Origin: Planctomycetota bacterium
Lineage (GTDB): Bacteria > Planctomycetota > Phycisphaerae > Phycisphaerales > UBA1924
NCBI GenBank assembly: GCA_017303565.1
Contig: JAFLCM010000065.1
Span: 1 to 9,175, forward strand
DNA: 9,175 bases
Direction of reading: 5' to 3'
The notes beneath the pieces were generated by a model. It was not told where the DNA came from, did no database searches, and saw nothing but the letters and a program-made list of their open reading frames with translations. This document shows, one piece after another, positions 1-6,750 of the stretch; positions within the stretch are counted from its first letter, which is position 1, and each line of letters opens with the position of its first letter. A program made the translations under genes and the position numbers.

Positions 1-329
1 GTCGGCACGGGTCGGAGACCCGTGCCACCTGGACCCGTGCCACCTGGACCCGTGCCACCGGGACCGGTGCCACCTGAGGCGGCGGGGGCGGCGGCGGACT
101 CGTCGATGGTGGCGATGACGGCGCCGACGGGGACGGTGTCGCCCGGGGCCTTGGTGTGGCGGATGACGCCCGCGGCGGGCGCGGGCAGGGGCATGTTGGT
201 TTTGTCGGTTTCGAGTTCGACGATGTCCTCGTCGCGCTTGACGTAGGCGCCGTCGGGCTTGAGCCAGGAGTTGATCACGACTTCGGAGATGGACTCGCCG
301 AGAGCGGGGATGACGACGTTGATCGGCAT
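1..329 (-). CDS. sucB: 2-oxoglutarate dehydrogenase E2 (dihydrolipoyl succinyltransferase), N-terminal part
   Basis: This is the E2 core subunit of the oxoglutarate dehydrogenase complex, which passes the succinyl group from the E1 enzyme to CoA on a swinging lipoyl arm. Only 109 codons are in the window. Residues 1-78 form a complete biotinyl/lipoyl domain starting MPINVVIPALGESISE. The lipoylated lysine is K43 in ETDKTN, followed by the usual PLPAPAAG turn and the closing GAVIATIDE strand. From residue 80 an Ala/Pro stretch leads into a linker of GGTGP repeats. The E1-binding and catalytic domains lie beyond the window edge. The start is the ATG at 329-327, with an AGG seven bases upstream. 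It lies 67 nt after the hepT-like gene and about 0.8 kb after sucA, so it is probably the last gene of the same transcript. Assignment to E2o rather than another acyltransferase rests mainly on the sucA neighbour. The repetitive linker is unusual in its DNA origin (see the repeat entries). Confidence 0.88.
   Translation of the reverse strand, partial: MPINVVIPALGESISEVVINSWLKPDGAYVKRDEDIVELETDKTNMPLPAPAAGVIRHTKAPGDTVPVGAVIATIDESAAAPAASGGTGPGGTGPGGTGPGGTGLRPVP
4..26. repeat. Perfect 10-bp palindrome with 3-bp loop inside the sucB linker
   Basis: GGCACGGGTC at 4-13 is the exact reverse complement of GACCCGTGCC at 17-26, with GGA between them. The palindrome is translated in frame as part of the E2 linker (GTGLRPVP on the minus strand). 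Its right half shares the core ACCCGTGCC with the adjoining tandem repeat. From memory, palindromes of this type recur in many planctomycete genomes, where they resemble REP-like elements. That is recollection, not something shown by this window, which holds only one copy. Confidence 0.85.
18..77. repeat. Four tandem 15-bp repeats encoding GGTGP units
   Basis: Four consecutive 15-base units start at 18, 33, 48 and 63 with the form ACCCGTGCCACCTGG. The first two are identical, the third differs at one base and the fourth at three. Fifteen bases equal five codons, so each copy adds GGTGP to the E2 linker without shifting the frame. The first unit overlaps the right arm of the neighbouring palindrome, which suggests the array grew from that element by slippage or unequal exchange. 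Flexible Gly/Pro/Ala linkers after lipoyl domains tolerate length change, so the expansion is probably neutral for E2 function. Confidence 0.9.
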
Positions 330-396
330 GGCGTGACCTGGCGTGGGTGACGGTTGGGAGAGCGGGGGGAAGTGTATCGCGCGGGGAAGGGGCGGC

Positions 397-789
397 TCAC
401 GAACGATCCGGCGAGTCGGCGGTTCGTGCCGCGTCGCCCGGCGGGGGCAGCGGGCCCGCGATAGTCCGCAGTTCGGCGAGCAGGACTGGAACATCGTCCC
501 GGCAGATCGCCAGCACGGTCGCGGCGTCGATCATGAAGTAGCCGTGAGCGAGGAGATTCCGCAGACCCACGATTCCAGCGAAGCCGGTGACCCGGTCTTT
601 CAGGTCTGGGCGGAGTCGCGAGGCTTGGTTCACCGCCTCGCCGACGATGAGGAAGTGGCGTTCGATGATTGACCGGCGGGCGAGGTCGCGTTCGTAGGAT
701 TCCGGCGTGAGCTCCTCGGCGTGCCGCACGATGATCTCGCACGCCGAGATGGCGTCGGACAGGAACGCCAGCGGTTCACGCCGCGGCAT
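397..789 (-). CDS. HepT-like HEPN-domain (DUF86) toxin
   Basis: This 130-residue all-helical protein has the HEPN ribonuclease signature RX4HXY: R77, H82 and Y84 in RNLLAHGY. In the characterised Shewanella HepT the R and H carry RNA cleavage, and the Tyr of this motif is the residue AMPylated by the MntA partner, which silences the toxin. The same residues are intact here, so the toxin looks active by sequence. The N-terminus (LAFLSDAISACEIIVRHAEEL) and the IIERHFLIVGEAVNQASRL stretch are typical of DUF86. The ATG at 789-787 lies inside the end of the mntA-like gene, giving a 14-nt overlap and probable translational coupling. The last 20 residues are Pro/Ala-rich and poorly conserved. Calling it a toxin is family inference; no activity can be read from sequence alone. 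Confidence 0.9.
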   Translation of the reverse strand: MPRREPLAFLSDAISACEIIVRHAEELTPESYERDLARRSIIERHFLIVGEAVNQASRLRPDLKDRVTGFAGIVGLRNLLAHGYFMIDAATVLAICRDDVPVLLAELRTIAGPLPPPGDAARTADSPDRS

Positions 790-1087
790 AGAGAGGGACC
801 TTGGTGCGATCGATGGAGGCTCTCACGATCGGGTTGCGGATGCCGCCGGGCTCGGCGAGGTCGACGCGGCGGCCCAGGAGCGCCTCGAGCTGGGCTTGCA
901 GCGCGAAATAGGCGCGGCCGCGACCGGGCCCCGTGAAGGGGAGGAACTCGACGAGGAAGTCGTAGTCGGAGGAATCGGGGTCGAAGTCGCCGCACGCCGC
1001 GGACCCGAAGAGCCAGAGCCGCTTCACGTTGTGCTTGAGGCACAGGGCGTGGACGGCGTCGAGCGGGATTTCCGGGCGAATTCCCAT
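776..1087 (-). CDS. MntA-like minimal nucleotidyltransferase antitoxin
   Basis: This 103-residue protein of the minimal DNA-polymerase-beta-type nucleotidyltransferase fold is expected to transfer AMP from ATP onto the HepT partner and neutralise it. The signature is present: LFGSAACGDF with G28 and S29, then the metal-binding pair D41 and D43 in SDYDFLVEF, and a third acidic residue D76 in RRVDL. The spacing between GS and DxD is eleven residues, one more than the commonest ten, as I recall is usual for the FDPxxSDxDFLVEF subgroup. It starts 33 nt after the sucA stop and ends inside the start of the hepT-like gene. The antitoxin-first order matches known MntA/HepT operons. Transcription is probably from the sucA promoter, although an internal promoter is possible. 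Confidence 0.9.
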   Translation of the reverse strand: MGIRPEIPLDAVHALCLKHNVKRLWLFGSAACGDFDPDSSDYDFLVEFLPFTGPGRGRAYFALQAQLEALLGRRVDLAEPGGIRNPIVRASIDRTKVPLYAAA

Positions 1088-1120
1088 GGTTGGTGGATGC
1101 TAGGTCGAGCGGACCGAGAA

Positions 1121-4012
1121 TCAGTGATGCGCCGCGGCCTTGGAGGCGCCGGTCTTGGCGCCGACGGCGTCGGTGAGGAAGGCCTCGAGTTCCTCGGCGT
1201 GGCGGTGGTGGCTGCCGGTGGCGGGGGTGGCGGCGGCGGGGCGGCCGCAGTAGGGGAGTTCCCAGCCGAGGTGCTCGTTGAGGGTGACGAACATGTGCTG
1301 GTAGGCGCCCATGTTCTTGGGCTCTTCCTGGCACCAGACGACCTCGGCGTCCTTGGGGTAGGCGCTGAGGGTTTCCTGGAGCGCGTCGACGTGGAGGGGG
1401 TAGAGCTGCTCGACGCGGACGATGGCGGTGTCGTGCTTGTTGAGTTCGGCGCGGCGGGCGGCGAGGTCGTAGTAGACCTTTCCGGAGCAGAGGATGACGC
1501 GCTTGACGGCGGCGCGGGGCTGCGGGGCGGCGCCGGCGGCGAACATCGGGTCGTCGATGACCTCCTTGAAAGTGCCGGAGGCGAGATCGGCGACGCGGCT
1601 GGCTGCGAAGGGGGCGCGGAGCAGGCTCTTGGGGGTGAAGACGACCAATGGCTTGCGGAAGGCGCGCTTGACCTGGCGGCGGAGGAGGTGGAAGTACTGC
1701 GCCGGGGTGCTGGCGTTGACGACCTGCATGTTCTCGTCGGCGCAGAGTTGCAGGAAGCGTTCCATGCGGCCGGAGGAGTGCTCGGGGCCCTGGCCCTCGT
1801 AGCCGTGGGGCAGGAGCATGACGAGGCCGGACCAGCGGTTCCACTTGACCTCGCCGGAGGCGATGTACTGGTCGATGATGGTCTGGGCGCCGTTGCAGAA
1901 GTCGCCGAACTGGGCCTCCCAAAGGACGAGCATGTTGGGGGCGGAGAGGCTGAAGCCGTACTCGAAGCCCAGGACGGCGAACTCGGAGAGGGGTGAGTCG
2001 AAGATGCAGAGTTTGGCCTGGCGCGGGCGGCCCGAGTCGTCGATGGAGCCGACGTCCTTGTCGGTGCCGGGCTGGCCGAGTTCGCGGATGTGGTTCAGCG
2101 GGACGTAGCGGACCTCGGTGCTGACGTCGCGGAGGACGGCCTGTCGGTGGGTGAAGGTGCCGCGGCGGACGTCCTGGCCGGTGATGCGGACGAGGGTTCC
2201 CTCGATGAGCATGGAGCCGAAGGCGAGGGCCTCGGCGGCGCCCCAGTCGATGGGGAGGTCGTCCTTCACGCAGCGGGCGCGGTCCTCGACGATCTTGACG
2301 AGCTTGTCGTGGGGCTTGAAGCCTTCGGGCAGGCGCGCGTGGCACTGGGCGATCTCGTGGAGGGTCTCGCGCGCGACGGCGGTGTCAACGGGGTTGAAGT
2401 CCCAGGTGCGCTTGTGGCCCTTCCATCGCTCGTGGCCGGGGACGGGGTTTGGGTTGACGGGGGTCTGCTTGACCCGTGAGAAAGCCTGGTCGAGCTGCTC
2501 GTCGAGGCTGGCGCGGATGGTGTCGGCGTCGGCCTGGGAGATGACGCCCTCGGCGAGGAGGCGCTCGGCGTACTCGGTGAGGCAGCTCTTCTTGCGGCGG
2601 ATCTCCTTGTAGAGCAGCGGCTGGGTGAAGGCGGCTTCGTCGGTCTCGTTGTGGCCGTGGAGGCGGTATCCGATGAGGTCGATCCAGGCGTCCTTCTTGA
2701 AGCGCATGCGGTAGTCGAGGGCGATCTCCGCGGCGTGGACGACGGCCTCGGGGTCCATGGCGTTGACGTGGAAGACGGGGGCCTCGACGCCCTTGGCGAA
2801 GTCGGTGCAGTAGCGTCCGGTGCGGGCGTCCTCCTCGCCGGTGGTGAAGCCGATGAGGTTGTTGATGACGACGTGGATGGTCCCGCCGACGGTGTAGCCC
2901 TCGAGCTGGGCCATGTTCATCGTCTCGGTGACGACGCCCTGGCCGATGACGGCGGCGTCGCCGTGGATCAGGACGGGGATGCAGCGGACGCGGTCGATGT
3001 CGCCTTCGAGGCGCTGCTTGGCGCGGCAGCGTCCGAGGACGACGGGGTTGACGCTCTCGAGGTGGCTGGGGTTGCTGGCCATGACGAGCCAGATGTCCTT
3101 GCCGTTGGGGAGCGGGCGCGAGGAGGAGTAGCCGCGGTGGTACTTGACGTCGCCGCCGGCGATGCCCTCGAGGTCCGGGTCGGTGAAGGCGTCGTTGAAC
3201 TCGGTGAAGACCTGGTCGTAGGTTTTCCCGATGATGTTGGTGAGGACGTTGAGGCGGCCGCGGTGGGCCATGCCGAAGATGATCTCTTCGCAGTCGTGTT
3301 CGGTGCCGGCGCGTTCGATGGTGCGGTCGAGGAGCGGGATGAGGGCCTCGGCCCCCTCGAGGCTGAAGCGCTTGACGCCCGGGTAGCGCTTGGCGCAGAA
3401 CTTCTCGAAGAGTTCGGCCTTGTGGAGTTGGTAGAGGACGTGGACGCGCTCGTCCCTGGCGAGGGTGCGGCGGTTGCGGTTCTTCTCGATGCGGCGGGCG
3501 AGCCACTCTCGCTCTTCGCGGCTGGAGATGTGGGCGATCTCGACGCCGATGGAGCCGCAGTACGTTTCGTCGAGGACGCGGACGATCTCGCGGAGGGTCA
3601 GGCGGTCGGGGGCGTCGGTGAGTGCGGAGGAGTCGAAGGCGCGGTCCATGTCGGCCTGGGAGAGGCCGTGGGCGCCGGGGTTGAGCGTCTCGGGAACGGG
3701 GCGCTCGCGGTCGAAGGGGTCGATGGCGGCGCAGAGATGCCCGGAGGCGCGGTACTCGCGGATGAGGTCGGTGACGCCGGCCTGGGCGCGGTCGTGCGCC
3801 TCGGCGGCGGGGGCGGGTGAGGCGGCGTGGGATGGGGCGAGAGCGCCGTTGGCGCGCGAGAGGCCACCCGCGAGGTCGAAGCCCTGGAAGTAGAGGCGGA
3901 GGTCGGGCGGGACCGAGGCGGGGTCGCGCATGTAGTCCTGGTAGAGCGCGTCGAGGTACTCGGCGCTCCAGGCGTTGACGGAAGGAAGAACGGCTTGTGG
4001 AGCGGTGCTCAT
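1121..4012 (-). CDS. sucA: 2-oxoglutarate dehydrogenase E1 component
   Basis: This thiamine-diphosphate enzyme decarboxylates 2-oxoglutarate in the TCA cycle and succinylates the lipoyl arm of E2. At 963 residues it is close to the usual 930-960. The N-terminal E2-binding helix (SAEYLDALYQDYMRDPASVPPDL, in two adjoining parts around residues 16-38) is followed by an Ala/Pro-rich linker. FGMAHRGRLNVL lies at about 246-256 and GGDVKYHRGY at about 286-295, giving the active-site His residues H250 and H292. The ThDP/Mg site GDAAV lies at 351-355 and NN at 384-385, with GHNETDE near 453. The transketolase-like C-terminal half includes GTFTHRQAVLRD and ends with EEPKNMGAYQ. The ATG at 4012-4010 was chosen because it begins MSTAPQAVLPSVNAWS, directly before the E2-binding helix. 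The open frame runs 99 codons further upstream but that stretch is low-complexity and fills the divergent promoter region. The Shine-Dalgarno sequence is weak. Confidence 0.97.
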   Translation of the reverse strand: MSTAPQAVLPSVNAWSAEYLDALYQDYMRDPASVPPDLRLYFQGFDLAGGLSRANGALAPSHAASPAPAAEAHDRAQAGVTDLIREYRASGHLCAAIDPFDRERPVPETLNPGAHGLSQADMDRAFDSSALTDAPDRLTLREIVRVLDETYCGSIGVEIAHISSREEREWLARRIEKNRNRRTLARDERVHVLYQLHKAELFEKFCAKRYPGVKRFSLEGAEALIPLLDRTIERAGTEHDCEEIIFGMAHRGRLNVLTNIIGKTYDQVFTEFNDAFTDPDLEGIAGGDVKYHRGYSSSRPLPNGKDIWLVMASNPSHLESVNPVVLGRCRAKQRLEGDIDRVRCIPVLIHGDAAVIGQGVVTETMNMAQLEGYTVGGTIHVVINNLIGFTTGEEDARTGRYCTDFAKGVEAPVFHVNAMDPEAVVHAAEIALDYRMRFKKDAWIDLIGYRLHGHNETDEAAFTQPLLYKEIRRKKSCLTEYAERLLAEGVISQADADTIRASLDEQLDQAFSRVKQTPVNPNPVPGHERWKGHKRTWDFNPVDTAVARETLHEIAQCHARLPEGFKPHDKLVKIVEDRARCVKDDLPIDWGAAEALAFGSMLIEGTLVRITGQDVRRGTFTHRQAVLRDVSTEVRYVPLNHIRELGQPGTDKDVGSIDDSGRPRQAKLCIFDSPLSEFAVLGFEYGFSLSAPNMLVLWEAQFGDFCNGAQTIIDQYIASGEVKWNRWSGLVMLLPHGYEGQGPEHSSGRMERFLQLCADENMQVVNASTPAQYFHLLRRQVKRAFRKPLVVFTPKSLLRAPFAASRVADLASGTFKEVIDDPMFAAGAAPQPRAAVKRVILCSGKVYYDLAARRAELNKHDTAIVRVEQLYPLHVDALQETLSAYPKDAEVVWCQEEPKNMGAYQHMFVTLNEHLGWELPYCGRPAAATPATGSHHRHAEELEAFLTDAVGAKTGASKAAAHH

Positions 4013-4197
4013 CGGTCGCTGGTTCTGAAAACGGGGACGGTGTGACAGCCGCCGGGCGCGCGGGCGTGGGAGGCACGCGGAGACCGGTCCTGATTCTAGA
4101 GAGGCGGTGCCCGGTTCAGGCGTCGTCGGGAGGTGACGAAATCGGTCTTTGTTTGGTTGTTCCGAGAGTTTCTGCGTTCTGGAGGAGGCAAGCGGGG

Positions 4198-4215
4198 TAT
4201 CGGATTGGACCGATA
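4198..4215. repeat. Inverted repeat, candidate operator between sucA and sth
   Basis: TATCGG and CCGATA are perfect 6-bp arms around the spacer ATTGGA, with matching GG and CC one base outside the arms. The site lies about 110 bp upstream of sth and 186 bp upstream of sucA, where a dimeric regulator could act on either gene. No regulator gene is present in the window, and a chance occurrence is possible. Confidence 0.4.
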
Positions 4216-4307
4216 GCCTTGTACTGACTGAACGACTCGCCTGGAACGACCCGCGTCGGCAGGACCCGGCGGGCGTGGATGTGGTGACACCGCCGGGAGC
4301 CCCGGCC

Positions 4308-4313
4308 AAGGAG
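4308..4313 (+). promoter_or_regulatory. Ribosome binding site of sth
   Basis: AAGGAG lies ten bases before the ATG at 4324. It fixes the sth start, since the protein from that ATG begins MDRYDLCVIGSG, directly before the FAD-binding GxGxxG. Confidence 0.7.
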
Positions 4314-4323
4314 CGGCGCCGCG

Positions 4324-5739
4324 ATGGATCGGTACGACTTGTGCGTAATCGGGAGCGGTGCGGCGGGGCAGCGCGCGGCGGTGCAGGCCGCGAAGCTGGG
4401 CAAGCGCGTGGCGGTGATCGAGCGGGCCGAGGTGGTCGGGGGCGCCGCGATCAACACCGGGACGATCCCGAGCAAGAGCCTGCGCGAGGCGGTTCTGCAA
4501 CTGACCGGGGCGAGGCTGCGCTCGTTCCTGGGCGAGAGCGTGCAGGTCAAGAACAAGATCACGATCCAGGACCTGACCGCGTGGACGCAGCAGATCGTGC
4601 GGGCCGAGGTGGAGATCTCTCGGGCCTCGATGCTGCGCAACGGGGTGGACATCATCAACGGCGACGGGACGATCACCAGCCCCAACGCGGTGGTGGTGGT
4701 GCACGGGAGCCAGACGTCGGTGGTGGAGGCGGACTTCATCCTGATCGCGACGGGCAGCCGCCCGGCGCGGCCGAGCGGGATCCCGTTCGACGGCGTGCGG
4801 GTGCTCGACGCGGACCAGGTGCTGAAGCTGTCGACCCTGCCGCGGAGCATGATCGTGGTGGGCGGTGGCGTGATCGGGACGGAGTACGCGTCGATCATGC
4901 AGTGCGTGGGGGTGAAGTGCACGCTGATCGAGGGCCGCCCGCGGCTGCTCGATTTCGTGGACGCGGAGGTTGGCGAGGCGCTGCAGTACCACTTGCGGCA
5001 GTCGGGGATGACGCTGCGGCTGGGGGAGAAGGTGGTGACGGTCGAACTGATCGATGCGCCGGCGGGGTCCTTGTCGACGGACGGGAAACTGGTGCAGGTG
5101 ATGCTCGAGAGCGGCAAGACGATCCGAGGGGAGTGCCTGCTGTACGCGGCGGGGCGTCAGGCCAACAGCGAGACGCTGAACCTCTCGTCGATCGACGTGA
5201 CGCCGGACAACCGCGGGCGGATCACGGTGAACGAGAACTACCAGACGAGCTGTCCGAACGTGTACGCGGCGGGGGACGTGATCGGGTTCCCGGCGCTGGC
5301 GAGCACGTCGATGGAGCAGGGCCGGATCGCGGCGTGCCACATGTTCGGGCGGCGGGTGGAGAGCGTTCCGCACCTGTTCCCGTACGGGATCTACTCGATC
5401 CCGGAGATCTCGATGGTGGGCTGGACCGAGGAGCAGCTCACGAAGGAGGACATCCCTTTCGAGACGGGGATCGCGAACTACCGGGAGATCGCGCGCGGGC
5501 AACTGCTGGGCGACCTGAACGGGATGCTGAAACTGCTGATCCACCAGGAGAGCCACGAGATCCTGGGGGTGCACTGCATCGGCGCGGGTGCGACCGAGAT
5601 CGTGCACATCGGGCAGGCGGTGATGGCGTTCAAGGGGACGGTGGAGTACCTGGTCAATACGGTGTTCAACTACCCGACGCTGGCGGAGTGCTACAAGGTG
5701 GCGGCGCTGAACGGGCTGAACAAGCTGTCGCACGTGTGA
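4324..5739 (+). CDS. sth: Si-specific NAD(P)+ transhydrogenase (soluble)
   Basis: This cytosolic FAD enzyme moves hydride between NADPH and NADH, usually to drain excess NADPH. At 471 residues it is close to the roughly 465 of E. coli SthA. The FAD site GSGAAG is at 10-15 and the second Rossmann site VVGGGVIGTEYASI is at about 178-191. The FAD-binding YAAGDVIGFPALAS is at about 314-327, and the dimerisation tail EIVHIGQAV to NYPTLAECYKVAALNGLN is at about 425-466. At residues 39-50 the segment GGAAINTGTIPS lacks the CxxxxC redox disulfide of lipoamide dehydrogenase and glutathione reductase. This separates Sth from the E3 subunit, which might otherwise be expected next to sucA. The gene diverges from sucA, so the NADH-producing dehydrogenase and the transhydrogenase may share control, which is inference from position. 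Confidence 0.95.
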   Translation: MDRYDLCVIGSGAAGQRAAVQAAKLGKRVAVIERAEVVGGAAINTGTIPSKSLREAVLQLTGARLRSFLGESVQVKNKITIQDLTAWTQQIVRAEVEISRASMLRNGVDIINGDGTITSPNAVVVVHGSQTSVVEADFILIATGSRPARPSGIPFDGVRVLDADQVLKLSTLPRSMIVVGGGVIGTEYASIMQCVGVKCTLIEGRPRLLDFVDAEVGEALQYHLRQSGMTLRLGEKVVTVELIDAPAGSLSTDGKLVQVMLESGKTIRGECLLYAAGRQANSETLNLSSIDVTPDNRGRITVNENYQTSCPNVYAAGDVIGFPALASTSMEQGRIAACHMFGRRVESVPHLFPYGIYSIPEISMVGWTEEQLTKEDIPFETGIANYREIARGQLLGDLNGMLKLLIHQESHEILGVHCIGAGATEIVHIGQAVMAFKGTVEYLVNTVFNYPTLAECYKVAALNGLNKLSHV

Positions 5740-5755
5740 GGGCCGGCGCGGGCCC
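5740..5755 (+). terminator. GC-rich hairpin after sth
   Basis: GGGCC at 5740-5744 pairs with GGCCC at 5751-5755, directly after the stop codon. No T-run follows, so it may be a weak or factor-assisted terminator, or chance in GC-rich DNA. Confidence 0.25.
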
Positions 5756-5833
5756 GCATTGAAGATTCGGCCAATTTGGGGCGTGGTCGGCGCGGGGCTT
5801 CTGGTCACCGCGTGCCGGGGGTAGTCTCGGGGG

Positions 5834-6733
5834 ATGAGGACGATCCGAACCGGGTTCGCGGCGTTGATGGCGTGCGTGGCAACGGCCCCCGGCGCTCCGT
5901 ACGTCGTCCCGATCGTCAACGCCGACTTTGAACAGACGTCGCGCCCGTTAGCCTTGGGTGAGATCACCAACGGGGCGGGCGGCGTCGGGGTGTTCGTGGG
6001 GACGCGGGCGGATTTCTTCGATGTCTCGCCGGACTACACCAGCCCGGTGGAGGTGCCGGGGTGGAGGACCAACGTGCCGGTGAACCCCGCGACGGTGGTG
6101 CGGGCGGGGGTGATGCGGCCGCCGATCCTGTCGCAGGGCGAGTACATCACGAACTACTCTGGCGCGCACGTGGCGACGCTGCAGATTTCTCCGATGCAGC
6201 AGACGCTGCCGTTTCTTGTTCAGCCGGACACGCGGTACACGCTGCGGTTCCGCGCGGGGATCGGGCGGTTCGACTCGGACTACGCGGCGTTCGCGGCGCT
6301 GATCGCGGTGCCGGACACGGCGGGGCTGTACTTCCGCGGCAACCCCGCGACGGTGACGCTGGTGGGGACGGTGTCGGAACTGTTCGACGCGCCCGGGAAC
6401 ACCACCGGGGTGATGCGGTTCGTGACGATCGAGTACGTGTCTCCGAGCGTGCTGCCGGCGAACGTGCAGGGGAAGTTCCTGTGCGTGTCGATCATCGGGA
6501 GCGACGGGCTGCCACGGATGAACTTCGACGACTTCTCGCTTCTGGCGACGCCGGTGAGGTGCGCGGGGGATTTCAACGGTGACGGGCTGGTGGACACCGC
6601 GGACCTTGTGGTGCTGCTCGGGGTGTTCGGGCAGTCGGTGACGCCGGGGAGCGCGGGGGACCTGAACGCCGACGGCGTGGTGAACACGCAGGACTTGGCG
6701 GGGTTTCTGGGCGTGTTCGGGACGGCGTGCTGA
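5834..6733 (+). CDS. Secreted protein with C-terminal dockerin-like EF-hand pair
   Basis: This 299-residue protein is predicted to be exported. Residues 1-20 form a short signal peptide (MRTIRTGFAALMACVATAPG) with likely cleavage near 18-21. The body (about 22-240) starts VVPIVNADFEQ and contains EVPGW, then a Thr/Val-rich beta-type sequence ending NFDDFSLLA. This pattern resembles the jelly-roll domains of surface proteins with choice-of-anchor or DUF642-like folds. I cannot name a family or ligand. Residues 245-296 hold two dockerin-type calcium loops: D246, N248, D250 and D254 in DFNGDGLVDTAD, and D276, N278, D280 and N284 in DLNADGVVNTQD. Each is followed by a hydrophobic helix, LVVLLGVFG or LAGFLGVFG. 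The protein ends in Cys, like the GC-type dockerin-anchored proteins of Phycisphaerae. It lies 95 nt after sth and is probably a separate unit. The ribosome-binding site is weak (GGGGG directly before ATG). Confidence 0.85.
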   Translation: MRTIRTGFAALMACVATAPGAPYVVPIVNADFEQTSRPLALGEITNGAGGVGVFVGTRADFFDVSPDYTSPVEVPGWRTNVPVNPATVVRAGVMRPPILSQGEYITNYSGAHVATLQISPMQQTLPFLVQPDTRYTLRFRAGIGRFDSDYAAFAALIAVPDTAGLYFRGNPATVTLVGTVSELFDAPGNTTGVMRFVTIEYVSPSVLPANVQGKFLCVSIIGSDGLPRMNFDDFSLLATPVRCAGDFNGDGLVDTADLVVLLGVFGQSVTPGSAGDLNADGVVNTQDLAGFLGVFGTAC

Positions 6734-6750
6734 GGCTCGGACTCAGCGCG
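6726..6750. terminator. Hairpin between convergent stop codons
   Basis: CGTGCTGAG at 6726-6734 pairs with CTCAGCGCG at 6742-6750, giving a 9-bp stem with one G-T pair and a 7-base loop. It overlaps the stop codons of both the dockerin-tailed gene (6731-6733) and the S46 peptidase (6743-6745). It is placed as a bidirectional terminator would be, but no T-run follows on either strand. Confidence 0.4.

Larger units (their letters stand above)
4013..4323. promoter_or_regulatory. Divergent sucA/sth intergenic region
   Basis: These 311 bases between the divergent starts of sucA and sth must hold the promoters of both unless they are transcribed from far away. A clear inverted repeat is TATCGG at 4198-4203 and CCGATA at 4210-4215, separated by six bases, which is a plausible operator. 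A TAGAAT hexamer on the minus strand (4096-4091) could serve as a -10 for sucA, with a poor -35 match. No confident sigma-70 pair was found for sth. The only convincing translation signal is the sth ribosome-binding site at 4308-4313. Planctomycete promoter consensus is poorly known to me, so the promoter placement is tentative. Confidence 0.45.

Noticed and set aside
18..77. Possible CRISPR array
   Set aside because: The units are 15 bp, directly adjacent with no spacers, and form a coding repeat in sucB.
4181..4188. Strong Shine-Dalgarno-like GGAGGAGG in the sucA/sth interval
   Set aside because: No ATG, GTG or TTG follows at usable distance with a credible reading frame, so no small gene is supported.
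4013..4309. Longer SucA start adding 99 residues
   Set aside because: The extension is Arg/Ser/Pro-rich, has no family counterpart and would occupy the divergent promoter region. The ATG at 4012 places the E2-binding helix at the usual distance from the start.
4324..5739. Dihydrolipoamide dehydrogenase (E3) as the identity of the gene next to sucA
   Set aside because: The redox-active CxxxxC is replaced by AxxxxT (GGAAINTGT), and the C-terminus matches the soluble transhydrogenase family.
4096..5970. Long minus-strand and alternate-frame open frames over sth and over sucA
   Set aside because: They have Arg/Pro- or Gly/Ala-rich compositions typical of shadow frames in high-GC DNA and lie opposite clearly real enzymes.
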